Shown piece by piece: positions 1 to 9,413 of a stretch of DNA of 58,827 nt. The position numbers were made by a program, and so were the translations under genes. This DNA comes from Bacteroidales bacterium UBA6366. Its GTDB lineage: Bacteria > Bacteroidota > Bacteroidia > Bacteroidales > UBA932. The stretch is taken from the NCBI GenBank assembly GCA_002438845.1, contig DJRG01000068.1:1-58827 (forward strand). Reading direction: 5' to 3'. The notes beneath the pieces are model-generated. The model was given only the letters and a program-made list of their open reading frames with translations, had not been told where the DNA came from and did no database searches. Numbering within the stretch: the first letter of the stretch is position 1; each line of letters starts with the position of its first letter.

Positions 1-2344
1 CGACATTGAAGCCATAGTTGAGCTCAGGGATGTCAGTCGCGCCATCGAGGCTGGTGACATCGAAAGCGTTGATCACCTGGTCACCATTCAGGTCCTGGTA
101 TTTGATGTCACCGGGGCTTACGGTGGAATATTCCTGACGGAAGCTGCCATTAATGTCGGCCTGATCCTTGAAAAATCCCGCTGATTTGAGTCCCCATACC
201 TCGTTCACACGGTGGCCTACCGGGTCACTCAGAGGATAGGTCGGCGTTCCGATGTACTTGACCACCTCATTACGGGCCCACGACAGGTTGGCGCCAAGGT
301 TGAGATTGAGGCCGGAAGCGATTTCCTTCACGTACTTGGCACCAACCTCAAAACCATAGCTTTTGACTTCACCGACATCATTGTAAGATGACTGTATGCC
401 GACAACAGACGAGTTCTCGTAGCTTGCGGACAGCATGATGTGGCTGCGAAGCTGGTAGAAGGCATCAACCGAGATGTCAAGAGATTTGGCCAGACGAAGG
501 TCGGTTCCAAAGTTGAAGCTTGTGGATGTCTCCTGCGTGAAATCGGTTGTCGGGAAAGAGCCGAGCGACGCACCCCATGTCGCAGCGTAATTGTTGCCGA
601 TGACCACATAGCCATGCGAACTGTCCCATGTCGGGAGCCACATGCCATAGGTAGGCATGTAGTCGGTGTGCTGGATGCCGGCAGAACCACGCAACTTGCC
701 ATAGTTGAAAAAGTCATCGTTGTCGTCAGCGTAAATCCAACCGAGCGACAACACCGGAGAGAACGCCCACTTGTAAGGATATGTCCGGCTGGAACCGTTG
801 CCAGCAAGCACAAGATCGACAATATAACGATCCCTAAAATCGTAATGGAATGCTCCCATGATATTCTGACGATAGAAGGTGTTTCCACGGCCGTCAGAGC
901 TGACACCGCTGTTGTCGTAAACAAGGCTGGCATTGAAGTGGTCGTCACCGAAGAACGAGTGCTTGTAGTTGACTCCTATGCTGGCCTTGGCCTTCCACCA
1001 TTGACCGGCGTTCCAATTACCGAAAGTGAGGTCTGTCTCCTTGTTGCCGAACAGATTCAGGGACACATTGTCCTTGTCACCGATGATTCCGTTGTAACGT
1101 TCGTAACCATATTGGTGCGCCTTGTGGGAGTTTTCAGCGTAAATGGCCGAATTGGCATAACCGGCGCTGACAAACATACTCAGGCCTTCTGTCAGGAAAT
1201 CAAGTTTTTGCGACAGTTTGGCGTCCACCCACAACTGACGCTGATGGGTTTTGTAGAACCCGGACTCCTGAATCTTGGCGACAGGGTTGGCGTCACCGTA
1301 GGCCTCATTACCACCCCAGACTCCCGTCGAGGTCTTGAAAGGGAAAGCGCTTGCCGGAAGATTGTAGACGGCGGCTGTGGCATCATCAGCACCTATGTCG
1401 GAAGGACGCTTGGTCTCCTGGAAGATGCCAAAGAGATTCACCGACATGAGGGTTGTATTGGTAAGGTTAAAATCGAGGTTGGTACGGATGTTGGCCTTCG
1501 ACTGACGCAGCTGCGCGTTGTAGTCCGGCTGCTTGGTGTCCTTGAACGCGCCGCGGGCATCGGTATAATCTATGTTGGTATAGTATTTTACCTTGTCCGT
1601 GCCTCCATAGACAGAGACATACGCATGGTCTTCGTCCGCACTGTTCTTGAAAACGAGGTCTCGCCAGTCCACATTCGGATAGAAGAACGGGTCGGAACCG
1701 TCTTTGAACAGATAAAGTTCCTGCTCGGTGTATGCGGCGGAGAGCCCATCCTTACCGCGTGCATGGTTGAGGGATTCGGCATAGACATAGCCATCCACCA
1801 TGTCAGCGAATTCAGGATTGAACTGGAACTTATGGCTGTAGTTCACCTTGACGTGTGTCTTGCCCTCGACGCCACGCTTTGTCTTCACCAATATGGCGCC
1901 ATTGATGCCCTCATAGCCCAGAAGCGCAGTGGCGGCGGCATCCTTGAGGACGGTGACACTCTCCACTTCCTCGACGCTGAGACGGTCGATCGGGCGCTCG
2001 AAACCATCGACAAGGATGAGGATGCCTTTGTCGTTGAGCGTGTGATAGCCACGGATATTAAATGAGGCCCCTTTATTCTCATCGCCCGCGAAGCCACCTT
2101 GCGACAAAGCCGTAAGGCCTGGCAGACGTCCATAGAGAGCCTGTGCAAGATTGGTGGCTGAAGTCTGCCGCAATTCCTCTCCTGAGATTGTGGTCGCGGA
2201 GGCGGTGCTCAGAAACTTGCTTGTTTCGACACCGTAGCCCAAATCATAGGCAACATCCGCTTTATTGTCGTTGAGTTTAACCTGCGCGTTCGCCGTGACG
2301 GAGGCGACAGCTGCCGCAAGCATCAACATTCTATATATATTCAT
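1..2344 (-). CDS. SusC/RagA-family TonB-dependent outer-membrane receptor (partial, C-terminus outside window)
   Basis: Outer-membrane beta-barrel receptor that would import oligosaccharides with a SusD-type lipoprotein and TonB energy. The reading frame is open from an ATG at 2344 to the window edge (781 codons visible). An N-terminal signal peptide (hydrophobic segment to about residue 20, ending ANAQ) is followed almost directly by the plug domain, with SGEELRQTSATNLAQALYGRLPG, split here as SGEELRQT and NLAQALYGRLPG, then FNIRGYHTL and VDGFERPIDRL. Strands of the barrel follow. Unlike the upstream SusC there is no CarboxypepD_reg-like extension between signal peptide and plug. It is third in a minus-strand row SusC-SusD-SusC, 34 bases after the SusD stop, so its own SusD may lie to the left. 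Family assignment is firm; substrate is inferred from context. Confidence 0.93.
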   Translation of the reverse strand, partial: MNIYRMLMLAAAVASVTANAQVKLNDNKADVAYDLGYGVETSKFLSTASATTISGEELRQTSATNLAQALYGRLPGLTALSQGGFAGDENKGASFNIRGYHTLNDKGILILVDGFERPIDRLSVEEVESVTVLKDAAATALLGYEGINGAILVKTKRGVEGKTHVKVNYSHKFQFNPEFADMVDGYVYAESLNHARGKDGLSAAYTEQELYLFKDGSDPFFYPNVDWRDLVFKNSADEDHAYVSVYGGTDKVKYYTNIDYTDARGAFKDTKQPDYNAQLRQSKANIRTNLDFNLTNTTLMSVNLFGIFQETKRPSDIGADDATAAVYNLPASAFPFKTSTGVWGGNEAYGDANPVAKIQESGFYKTHQRQLWVDAKLSQKLDFLTEGLSMFVSAGYANSAIYAENSHKAHQYGYERYNGIIGDKDNVSLNLFGNKETDLTFGNWNAGQWWKAKASIGVNYKHSFFGDDHFNASLVYDNSGVSSDGRGNTFYRQNIMGAFHYDFRDRYIVDLVLAGNGSSRTYPYKWAFSPVLSLGWIYADDNDDFFNYGKLRGSAGIQHTDYMPTYGMWLPTWDSSHGYVVIGNNYAATWGASLGSFPTTDFTQETSTSFNFGTDLRLAKSLDISVDAFYQLRSHIMLSASYENSSVVGIQSSYNDVGEVKSYGFEVGAKYVKEIASGLNLNLGANLSWARNEVVKYIGTPTYPLSDPVGHRVNEVWGLKSAGFFKDQADINGSFRQEYSTVSPGDIKYQDLNGDQVINAFDVTSLDGATDIPELNYGFNV

Positions 2345-2378
2345 ATCTTAAAAGTCTTATTGATATTTAACATCCGGA

Positions 2379-4349
2379 TCACCAACCAGGGTTCTGGTTC
2401 AGGCCATAGCCCTTATTGATCTCGTCGCGCGAGATTGGCGTGAGATACCATTTGTCGCTCCACTTGCTCTTCTGGCTGTCAGTGTCCCACCAGACGCGGA
2501 TATTGTTGGTGCAAGGTATCTTCTCATAGATGCAATTCGGCCAAGGCTCACCTGGCTCAAGGCTCGTGTTGTTGTCATGTTCAGCCGGGATCATCTTCTT
2601 GCCATCGGCATCCTTGCGCCATACACGCAGTTGGTGCACCTGTTTCTTGAATATGTCGGATCTCTTGTAGCGGACGAGGTCATACCAACGTGAGTCCTCA
2701 AAGCCGAACTCACAGGCACGCTCCTTAAGGAGCTGCTCGATGAAGTTGTCCTTGTTGGAGGTCAGGTTGAGCTCCGGATTCATGACCTCCACCTTTCCAA
2801 GGCCTATGCGCGCACGCACCTTATTCATTTCGTCACAGGCTTTCTGCAGATTGCCTGTCTGTGCGAGCGCCTCGGCGTAGCAAAGATGGATGTCAGCCAT
2901 ACGCAGATAGGCGAAATTGGTCGGGTAATATGCCGCATAGCCGTTGTCACGGAGATACTTGAACAGTTTCATGCGGGTTGACCAAGGGCCGTCAGTGACA
3001 GTAGGATTGAAATTCTGGTCTACATTGCCGCCTTGCCATATCTCGGTGCTGGATAGCCCATTATACTGCTCGACAAGGTTGTTGCGGTTCACCACCATTG
3101 TCTCGTAAAGACGAGGGTCTCGACCTACAAATATGTCCACATTTTCAGGATTATCGGTATTGAACACATTGTCGTAAGGGAAGTTACGACCGTCAGCCAT
3201 GCCGAACATCTCCATGTATTCAAGAGTGAAGAGAGACATGCCGAACTCATCCATTCCTTCCACGTTCCAGTCACCGTTCCAGGCGTTTGTGCCAGGACCG
3301 GCATGGACTTCAATTACCTTCTCAGAGTTGCCACGGAACCAATAGGCGGCGCGGAAGGCGTTGCAATAGTCTTGCTCACCGGTACCGGTAGGCTGCACAA
3401 GGGCGAAATAATTGCCGTTGGCGCTATTGGCCTTGAAGAAATCCTCACAAGCACTAAGAGCTTTCTGCCAAAGCTCAGGTTTGTAACCACCGGTCCACAC
3501 CTGATTGATATCCTGGTTATCCTCATTGCGGGTGAACTCAAGATAAGGTCTCTCATTGTTAAACAGAGGCGAAGCCACGAAGTTCCACAGTTTCACACGC
3601 AAGCCGTAGGCCGAGCCTTTGGTCAGACGTCCGGAGTTGGTGGCCTGGTCCTGCACGTAGAAAGGAAGACCCGGCTCGTCAATGGCTGCCTGAATAAGGC
3701 CATCGATGAAATCAGCAGTCTCGATGACGCTCATGCGCTTGCCGTCCACAACATCGGCGGCCTGGAATGAGTGGTCCACTTTCGGAAGACCTCCGAAGTT
3801 ACGGAACGCGTCAAGATAGCGAGATGCCATGATCACATACACCTCACCTCGGAGCTGGCTCTTTTCCTCCTCGCTCAAGTCAGGGACGCGATCGATGTTC
3901 TCTATGAATATCCAACCCTCGCGGATGGTACGCCAGATGCCAGCGCGGCCATTGCCGTCACCATTGGCGATGAAAGGGAACTTGGCGAAACCGCCGTTAT
4001 CCTGGTCAGTCTCGGTAAGGTCTCCTCCATAATACTTTCCGAGGTTGTGCCATCCGCAGTATGACTGGCAAATGTCGGTAAGCGCATCCGGATGAGCATA
4101 CCACACAGCGCCTGTGTAGGTGAAAGGGTTGTGCATGGCTCCGTACATGTGCCAGAGGAAACGCTTGGCGTTCTCACCTTTGACAAAGATGGTGTCCACG
4201 GTCACATCAACGCCCGGCTGCTTGTCGAGGAAGCCATTCCCGACACTGATCTCATCGACGCAGGAGCTCATCGCCCCCATCCCTATCACGGTACCCGCCA
4301 CACAGAATATGGCAAGGGTCTTTATTTTGAGTTTCTCAATAATATTCAT
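2379..4349 (-). CDS. SusD/RagB-family starch-binding-like outer-membrane lipoprotein
   Basis: Surface glycan-binding lipoprotein that caps the SusC barrel encoded just upstream. At 656 residues it is within the long end of the family. The N-terminus has a basic segment, a hydrophobic stretch and a lipobox AMSSC (Cys near residue 30). The central part has the SusD pattern of TPR-like helices, including a segment EVYVIMASRYLDAFRNFGG and a C-terminal RagB-type block with LLKERACEFGFEDSRWYDLVR, given here as LLKERACEFGFEDSRW. The C-terminus reads ISRDEINKGYGLNQNPGW, typical for the family. The start lies 11 bases after the SusC stop, so the two are surely cotranscribed. Ligand specificity cannot be read from sequence; neighbours suggest an amino-sugar glycan. 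Confidence 0.95.
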   Translation of the reverse strand: MNIIEKLKIKTLAIFCVAGTVIGMGAMSSCVDEISVGNGFLDKQPGVDVTVDTIFVKGENAKRFLWHMYGAMHNPFTYTGAVWYAHPDALTDICQSYCGWHNLGKYYGGDLTETDQDNGGFAKFPFIANGDGNGRAGIWRTIREGWIFIENIDRVPDLSEEEKSQLRGEVYVIMASRYLDAFRNFGGLPKVDHSFQAADVVDGKRMSVIETADFIDGLIQAAIDEPGLPFYVQDQATNSGRLTKGSAYGLRVKLWNFVASPLFNNERPYLEFTRNEDNQDINQVWTGGYKPELWQKALSACEDFFKANSANGNYFALVQPTGTGEQDYCNAFRAAYWFRGNSEKVIEVHAGPGTNAWNGDWNVEGMDEFGMSLFTLEYMEMFGMADGRNFPYDNVFNTDNPENVDIFVGRDPRLYETMVVNRNNLVEQYNGLSSTEIWQGGNVDQNFNPTVTDGPWSTRMKLFKYLRDNGYAAYYPTNFAYLRMADIHLCYAEALAQTGNLQKACDEMNKVRARIGLGKVEVMNPELNLTSNKDNFIEQLLKERACEFGFEDSRWYDLVRYKRSDIFKKQVHQLRVWRKDADGKKMIPAEHDNNTSLEPGEPWPNCIYEKIPCTNNIRVWWDTDSQKSKWSDKWYLTPISRDEINKGYGLNQNPGW

Positions 4350-4360
4350 TGTCTTGAATG

Positions 4361-7300
4361 TTAGAAATTAATGTTGATACCGAAATTATAGACACGGGTC
4401 ATAGGATAACGCGTGCTTCCATAACCGGCCTGCGCCTCTGGGTCGTTGGCCTTGAAACTTGTGAAGGTAAGAAGGTTGTAGCCGTTGGCGTAAACACGGA
4501 GGCTGTTGATCGGAACACCCGGAATACGGAACGTGTAACCGATCTCGAGGTTTTTCAGACGGATGTACGACGCATCGACCATCCATGGATCCGAAAGGGA
4601 ACCGTTATGCTCGCGGGCCGATTTCTCAAGTGAGATACGTGGCAGGATGGCGTCCTTGTTATCCTCTGTCCAGGAATTGTCATAGACCCACTTGTTGAGC
4701 ATTGACTGGTTTCCTGTGCCGAAGGCCGGAGTGTAGAAAGAACTGAGCTGGCGGTTGACGTTGGTCGCGCCTACCCAAGTCATCGAGAAGTCGAGACCTT
4801 TCCAGTTGAGTGTCGCGTTTACGCTGCCGGTATATTCAGGAATATCGCTGTAGCCGATGGCGTGCACATCGTTGGCGTCCACCTTGCCGTCACCGGTGAG
4901 GTCTACGAATATGCTGTCACCAGGGCGCAGTGTGATCTGCTGGTCCGGCATGTCAACACCGTAGGTCTCCTTGTAACGCTGTTCGGTCTCCCCAGGGACA
5001 TAGAACTCAAAGAAGTCATAGCCGAAAGGCTGACCCACAGGATGTCCTTTTTGGTACATGTGCTGGAATTCCTTCTTCACCTCAGCCATCTCCACAACCT
5101 TGTTGCGCGCGAAAGCGAATGTCGGAGATATCGAGTAGTTCACATTGCCTATATGGTCGTTCCAACTCATAGTTATCTCATAGCCGTGATTCTTGACACG
5201 TCCGAAGTTGATGGAGTTTGGTTTGAGAGCGGAGATACCGGCGATGGTTGTCTCGTTAGAGACAAGGATGTTCTTACGGTCTTCCCAGAAGAAATCAACG
5301 CCCAAGCTCAAGCGGTCTCTGAAGAAATGAATGTCAGCGCCATAGTTCTGCTTCGTGGCGGTCTCCCATGTGACGTCCGGGTTACCGTTGGTGGATTCGC
5401 GCGCTCCGGGCATGAACGCACCGTTGTTGGTACCGAAGTTACCTGTTCGGTCGTTGGTCCACCATGCGCCACCGTTGTTGGTGTAGAACTGCCATGTGCC
5501 AGGAAGATAGAGGAAACGTCCGATTCCCTGGTCATTACCTACCATACCGACAGACCCACGGAGTTTCAAATAGGAGACAACATTACGGAGAGGCTCCCAG
5601 AATTTCTCGGAAGAGATTATCCAACCGAGAGAAGCGGAAGGGAAAAATCCGAAACGCTTGCCTTTGGCGAAATTCTCAGAGCCGTTGTAGCCTAAGTTGA
5701 AATCAGCCATGTACTTGGTCTGGTAATCATAGGTGACGCGGCCAACCAGACCCACATAGCCACGCGGGATGGAATTATAGACTCCACCAGGATAGTAGTT
5801 CTTGGATTCATTATAAAGGACAAGAGCGCTGACATTATGGTCTCCGAACCTGCGGGCATAGTTGAGGCTCGCCTCGGCATACCAGTTTCTTCCTCCCCAT
5901 TTTCCTTCCTCATAGCCAAGAGGCCAGGAGTCTCCCTGGCGGACGTAGACAATCTTTGGAGAGCCGTCAGCCTCGTATTCGCCTTTAGCGATGGTGGCCT
6001 TGTAGCTGATGCCGCCACCGGTGGTATGCGCTTTCTGCTGCGTGTAGTCAGAGTTGTAGGAGCCCTTGATGCGGAAATCCAGATTCTTGGTGATAGAATC
6101 AAGCTTGAGCTTGTACTGAAGGTCCAGATTCACGACGCTCTGACGCTGGATGGTGTAACCATGCTGATAAATAAGGCCAAGGCCATCGGAGCCAACGTTT
6201 CCTACGAGATCAGGATCAGAGACAATGCGACGTCCCTCGCTGTCAAGGCCATAGCCCGACATCGGCGTTCCATTGTTGAGAAGACCCTCGACACCAAAGA
6301 CACCCGACTGGCCGTTATATTCCCCGTTTCCGATGGAGTTGCGTTTACCGATGCGCCCGCCGATGCCGACGGAAAGCGAACTCCGCTCAGACAAATCCAC
6401 ATCAAGGTTGGCGCGGAAGTTATAACGATTGTATTTGAAGTTCGCCTCGTCGCCTTGGTCGAAGGTCTTGAACAGACCGTCCTGGTTGAGCACTCCGACG
6501 GAAACGAAATAGCGGGCTCTTTCTGTGCCACCCGACACATTGATATTATACTGTTGCTGCCATGCGTGGTTGTTCATCAAGTACTTGAACCAGTTGGTGC
6601 TCGGGTAGACGGTCGGCATGTCCATGTCCTTCCAGTGCTGTATGGCTTCCTTCGAGAACTTCCATCCGTCCTCGGCCACGCCCTCGACAGCCTGTGCATG
6701 GTTATAAGCCGTCGCATACTCGTAGGAGTTCGCTGGCTCAAGGAATCTGGAAATCTGTTGGAGACCGGCTGAAGCCGTCAGTGTGACGGTCGGCTTGCCG
6801 ACCTGGCCGCGGCGGGTCGTCACGAGAATGACGCCGTTGGCGCCACGCACACCGAAGACAGCCGTGGCGGAGGCATCCTTAAGAATGGAGATGTCCTGAA
6901 CCTCGTTCGGGTCAATCTGGCTGAACTCACGCTCGACACCATCGACGAGGACAAGAGGCTCGGCGCTATTGAACGAACCGACACCACGAATGCGGATGAC
7001 AGGGTCATCGGCGCCAGGGACACCGGTGTACTGAACTGACTGAAGACCAGGCAGCTTACCGGCAAGAGTGTTGCCAAGAGATGCGGCAGGGGATTTGAGA
7101 AGTTCCTTGCCACCCACATTGGAGACAGATCCGGTCAACGTGACCTTTCGCTGCTGGCCATAGCCGATGACCACCACTTCGTCAAGCAGTTCATTATCCG
7201 ACTCCATGACAACATTAAGAGAGGCTGATGTCGCCCTTACCTCTTTCGGCTTGAAGCCGAGATACGTAAACACCAAGGTTGAGCCCTCGGGAACCCCTGA

Positions 7301-7492
7301 CAAAACATAGTTGCCATCAATATCGGTCATCGTGCCGTTCGATTTTTCGTCTTTAATCTGCACGGCAACTCCGATCAACGGCTCGTTCTGCTTGTCAGTA
7401 ACACAACCTCGCACCTCAAAATGATTCTGTGCGAAGGACACTCCCGATAGCGATAAAGCCAACAATAGGAGATGTAATCTTAGTTTTAGCAT
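4361..7492 (-). CDS. SusC/RagA-family TonB-linked outer-membrane receptor, full length
   Basis: TonB-dependent importer of 1043 residues. In order: signal peptide (to about residue 21, SFAQ), CarboxypepD_reg-like domain (about 25-100; VRGCVTDKQNEPLIGVAV, GYVLSGVPEG-like turn and FTYLGFKPKEV), a short TonB-box-like LDEVVVIGYG, the plug (about 120-230; VSNVGGKELLKSP, RIRGVGSFNSAEPLVLVDG, ILKDASATAVFGVRGANGVI) and a 22-strand barrel ending in FGININF. Start ATG at 7492 follows an 87-base gap after the GH18-ThuA gene. It forms a tight pair with the SusD gene 11 bases downstream. Predicted role: periplasmic import of oligosaccharides released from a GlcN/GlcNAc-containing polymer. Confidence 0.96.
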   Translation of the reverse strand: MLKLRLHLLLLALSLSGVSFAQNHFEVRGCVTDKQNEPLIGVAVQIKDEKSNGTMTDIDGNYVLSGVPEGSTLVFTYLGFKPKEVRATSASLNVVMESDNELLDEVVVIGYGQQRKVTLTGSVSNVGGKELLKSPAASLGNTLAGKLPGLQSVQYTGVPGADDPVIRIRGVGSFNSAEPLVLVDGVEREFSQIDPNEVQDISILKDASATAVFGVRGANGVILVTTRRGQVGKPTVTLTASAGLQQISRFLEPANSYEYATAYNHAQAVEGVAEDGWKFSKEAIQHWKDMDMPTVYPSTNWFKYLMNNHAWQQQYNINVSGGTERARYFVSVGVLNQDGLFKTFDQGDEANFKYNRYNFRANLDVDLSERSSLSVGIGGRIGKRNSIGNGEYNGQSGVFGVEGLLNNGTPMSGYGLDSEGRRIVSDPDLVGNVGSDGLGLIYQHGYTIQRQSVVNLDLQYKLKLDSITKNLDFRIKGSYNSDYTQQKAHTTGGGISYKATIAKGEYEADGSPKIVYVRQGDSWPLGYEEGKWGGRNWYAEASLNYARRFGDHNVSALVLYNESKNYYPGGVYNSIPRGYVGLVGRVTYDYQTKYMADFNLGYNGSENFAKGKRFGFFPSASLGWIISSEKFWEPLRNVVSYLKLRGSVGMVGNDQGIGRFLYLPGTWQFYTNNGGAWWTNDRTGNFGTNNGAFMPGARESTNGNPDVTWETATKQNYGADIHFFRDRLSLGVDFFWEDRKNILVSNETTIAGISALKPNSINFGRVKNHGYEITMSWNDHIGNVNYSISPTFAFARNKVVEMAEVKKEFQHMYQKGHPVGQPFGYDFFEFYVPGETEQRYKETYGVDMPDQQITLRPGDSIFVDLTGDGKVDANDVHAIGYSDIPEYTGSVNATLNWKGLDFSMTWVGATNVNRQLSSFYTPAFGTGNQSMLNKWVYDNSWTEDNKDAILPRISLEKSAREHNGSLSDPWMVDASYIRLKNLEIGYTFRIPGVPINSLRVYANGYNLLTFTSFKANDPEAQAGYGSTRYPMTRVYNFGININF

Positions 7493-7579
7493 TTGTGCGA
7501 TGTATTAAGATGGAATTTCTTGAATTATTTTGGTCATTAAAATGGTCTTGCAGGCCTGGGTGCCGGCCAGACTTTAGAA

Positions 7580-9340
7580 CTATTTGTCAAACGGGTCACC
7601 TTTGGGGTCACGGCTTACGATCCAGCGGAAAGCGTTCAGGAACAGCAACTGCTGAGTAGCGTCCTTGTAGCTCTCGTCTCCATGTCCCATGTTGATGTAG
7701 ACCATGCGATAGTTCTTGTTGGTCCACACTACAGGGAAGTCGCCTCCGTAGACGATGTCCTTCACTCCCATCGGGTAATTCTTCGCGGAAAGTGTCAGCA
7801 GGACCTGGACATCCTTATTGTCACGCGGTTCCGAAGCCCACTGATAAAACTCTGAAGGCGGGGTCACATAAGTGTCCGGAAGGTTCTTGGTGACCGGATG
7901 CTCATGAGTGTCAATCTCAAGAAGGGCAGCCTGCGGAGGCCAGTTGTTGGCCTTGAACTCTCCGCAGCCAAGGAATTTGCCATACCAAGGCCAATGGGTG
8001 TTCCGGTCATTGTAGGCTGAGGCATGGAAGCCGAGCCAGCCGCCGCCATTCTCCATGTATTTCTCAAAGAGCGCACGGGACTCCGGATCCGAAGGGGAGG
8101 CGTTCAGAGCGATAATGACGCTGTATTCCTTCAGCTGGTCATAAGTATAAGCCTTCAGGGTGGTTGTGGTGTCAAGGACAAATCCGTCGCCACAGTTCAG
8201 TCTGTGGAAAAACTCCATGGACTGCTTGTCGAACTGCACATGGGCTATCTCAGCGTACGGATCCCAAAGCATCAAAGCCTTGAACCGCTTGCTCTTGGCG
8301 TAGTTGGCAGGACGGACGTTTGTGTTTCCGCCCGCATCGGAGACACCCCTCAGCCCCTCATAGACAGCTCTGGCAAGGTCATGTGAAGCATTGTCTGCAT
8401 TGTACTCCCAGTACATCCCGCCACGAAGTCCGTTGGACACGATGTAGCGGCACTTCTCGGCAATGGATCTTGTGTTCTCATAGCCGAAGAGCATGTTCCC
8501 AAGCGAGTCCAGAATCATCGGGACCTTGGCGGTGTCATCCCAGAACTCCTTGTCAGACGAAGATTCCTTACGATACGGGACATAGCCTTTGACTCCTCTG
8601 CCGTAGAAAGGCATTCCCATGACAATCTTCCTTGGAGGGACACCGGCTGCGATGTGCTTGCGCACGGCCTCGTCCGCCGTGCAGTGGCCGGCATATTCAG
8701 ACCTGTAGAGAGCCGCATGGTGTGTGTTTTGGGTCCCCATGTCGTAGGACATGACATTGACATAGTCCAGATAAGGGAGAACCGCCTTGAAATCAATGTA
8801 ATCGGCATTGCATACCGATGCGATGGTGAGTAGTTTCCTTTTCCCAAGAGAGGACCGGAGATCACGCATCAGTAAGGTGAAATTGGCCTTGTCATCCGGG
8901 GACGAGGAGATTCCGGCGAGGTCACTTCCGGGATATTCCCAATCGATGTCGATGCCATCGAGACCGAACTCTTTCACAACCTTTGCGCAATCACGGGCGA
9001 AACTCTTTCTTTTCACAGGATCCGAAGCCATCTCGCTGAAACGTCCGCTCCCCCATCCTCCTATTGAGAGGAGGACCTTCAAGGACGGTTTGACCTTCTT
9101 CAAGCCAACCACTTGGCTCAATCCGTCTCCCTCCGGCAGCATCACCCCGTCAAATGTCTCGTTGACCTGTCCGAAAGCATAGTTGATGTGAGTCACAAGA
9201 TTCACATCAGGGAGCTCGTTGCGGACACCCATAAGATAGGCGCCCACGATCATTCCTTCATCATTATCCGCACCTTTGCCCCAGGCGCAGCAGCACAGCA
9301 GCATAAGCGTGCAGGCAATAGAATAGGCAATGTTCTTCAT
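7580..9340 (-). CDS. GH18 (chitinase-like) hydrolase fused to a C-terminal ThuA-like domain
   Basis: Exported enzyme of 586 residues if it starts at the ATG at 9340, which directly precedes a signal or lipoprotein peptide (MKNIAYSIACTLMLLC); an in-frame ATG at 9367 would add nine polar residues and is less likely. The first domain (about 25-330) is GH18: SIGGWGSGRFSEMA, the catalytic DxxDxDxE as DGIDIDWEYPG (acid Glu near residue 135), YDMGTQNTHH, GMPFYGRG and GGMYWEYNADNAS. The second (about 355-580) matches ThuA/trehalose-utilisation proteins: FKALMLWDP, ENGGGWLGFHASAY, PVVWTNKNYRMVYINMGHGD. GH18 members cleave beta-1,4 GlcNAc linkages in chitin, chitooligosaccharides or N-glycan cores; the ThuA role is unknown. 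The fusion is unusual to me. Lies between ROK kinase and SusC. Confidence 0.9.
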   Translation of the reverse strand: MKNIAYSIACTLMLLCCCAWGKGADNDEGMIVGAYLMGVRNELPDVNLVTHINYAFGQVNETFDGVMLPEGDGLSQVVGLKKVKPSLKVLLSIGGWGSGRFSEMASDPVKRKSFARDCAKVVKEFGLDGIDIDWEYPGSDLAGISSSPDDKANFTLLMRDLRSSLGKRKLLTIASVCNADYIDFKAVLPYLDYVNVMSYDMGTQNTHHAALYRSEYAGHCTADEAVRKHIAAGVPPRKIVMGMPFYGRGVKGYVPYRKESSSDKEFWDDTAKVPMILDSLGNMLFGYENTRSIAEKCRYIVSNGLRGGMYWEYNADNASHDLARAVYEGLRGVSDAGGNTNVRPANYAKSKRFKALMLWDPYAEIAHVQFDKQSMEFFHRLNCGDGFVLDTTTTLKAYTYDQLKEYSVIIALNASPSDPESRALFEKYMENGGGWLGFHASAYNDRNTHWPWYGKFLGCGEFKANNWPPQAALLEIDTHEHPVTKNLPDTYVTPPSEFYQWASEPRDNKDVQVLLTLSAKNYPMGVKDIVYGGDFPVVWTNKNYRMVYINMGHGDESYKDATQQLLFLNAFRWIVSRDPKGDPFDK

Positions 9341-9413
9341 AATATTGATCTTTTCATGTTCGTTCAATCACAGTCAGGCAAGTCAGACGGCTATATTCGT
9401 AAGTCCGCCAGGC

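Noticed and set aside
440..2065. A 541-codon open frame on the plus strand
   Set aside because: Antisense to the SusC gene. The minus frame has clear signal peptide, plug and barrel motifs; the plus frame has no family resemblance.
6202..6772. Long open frames on either strand inside the first SusC
   Set aside because: Shadows of a GC-rich coding frame; the real frame is unambiguous by domain content.
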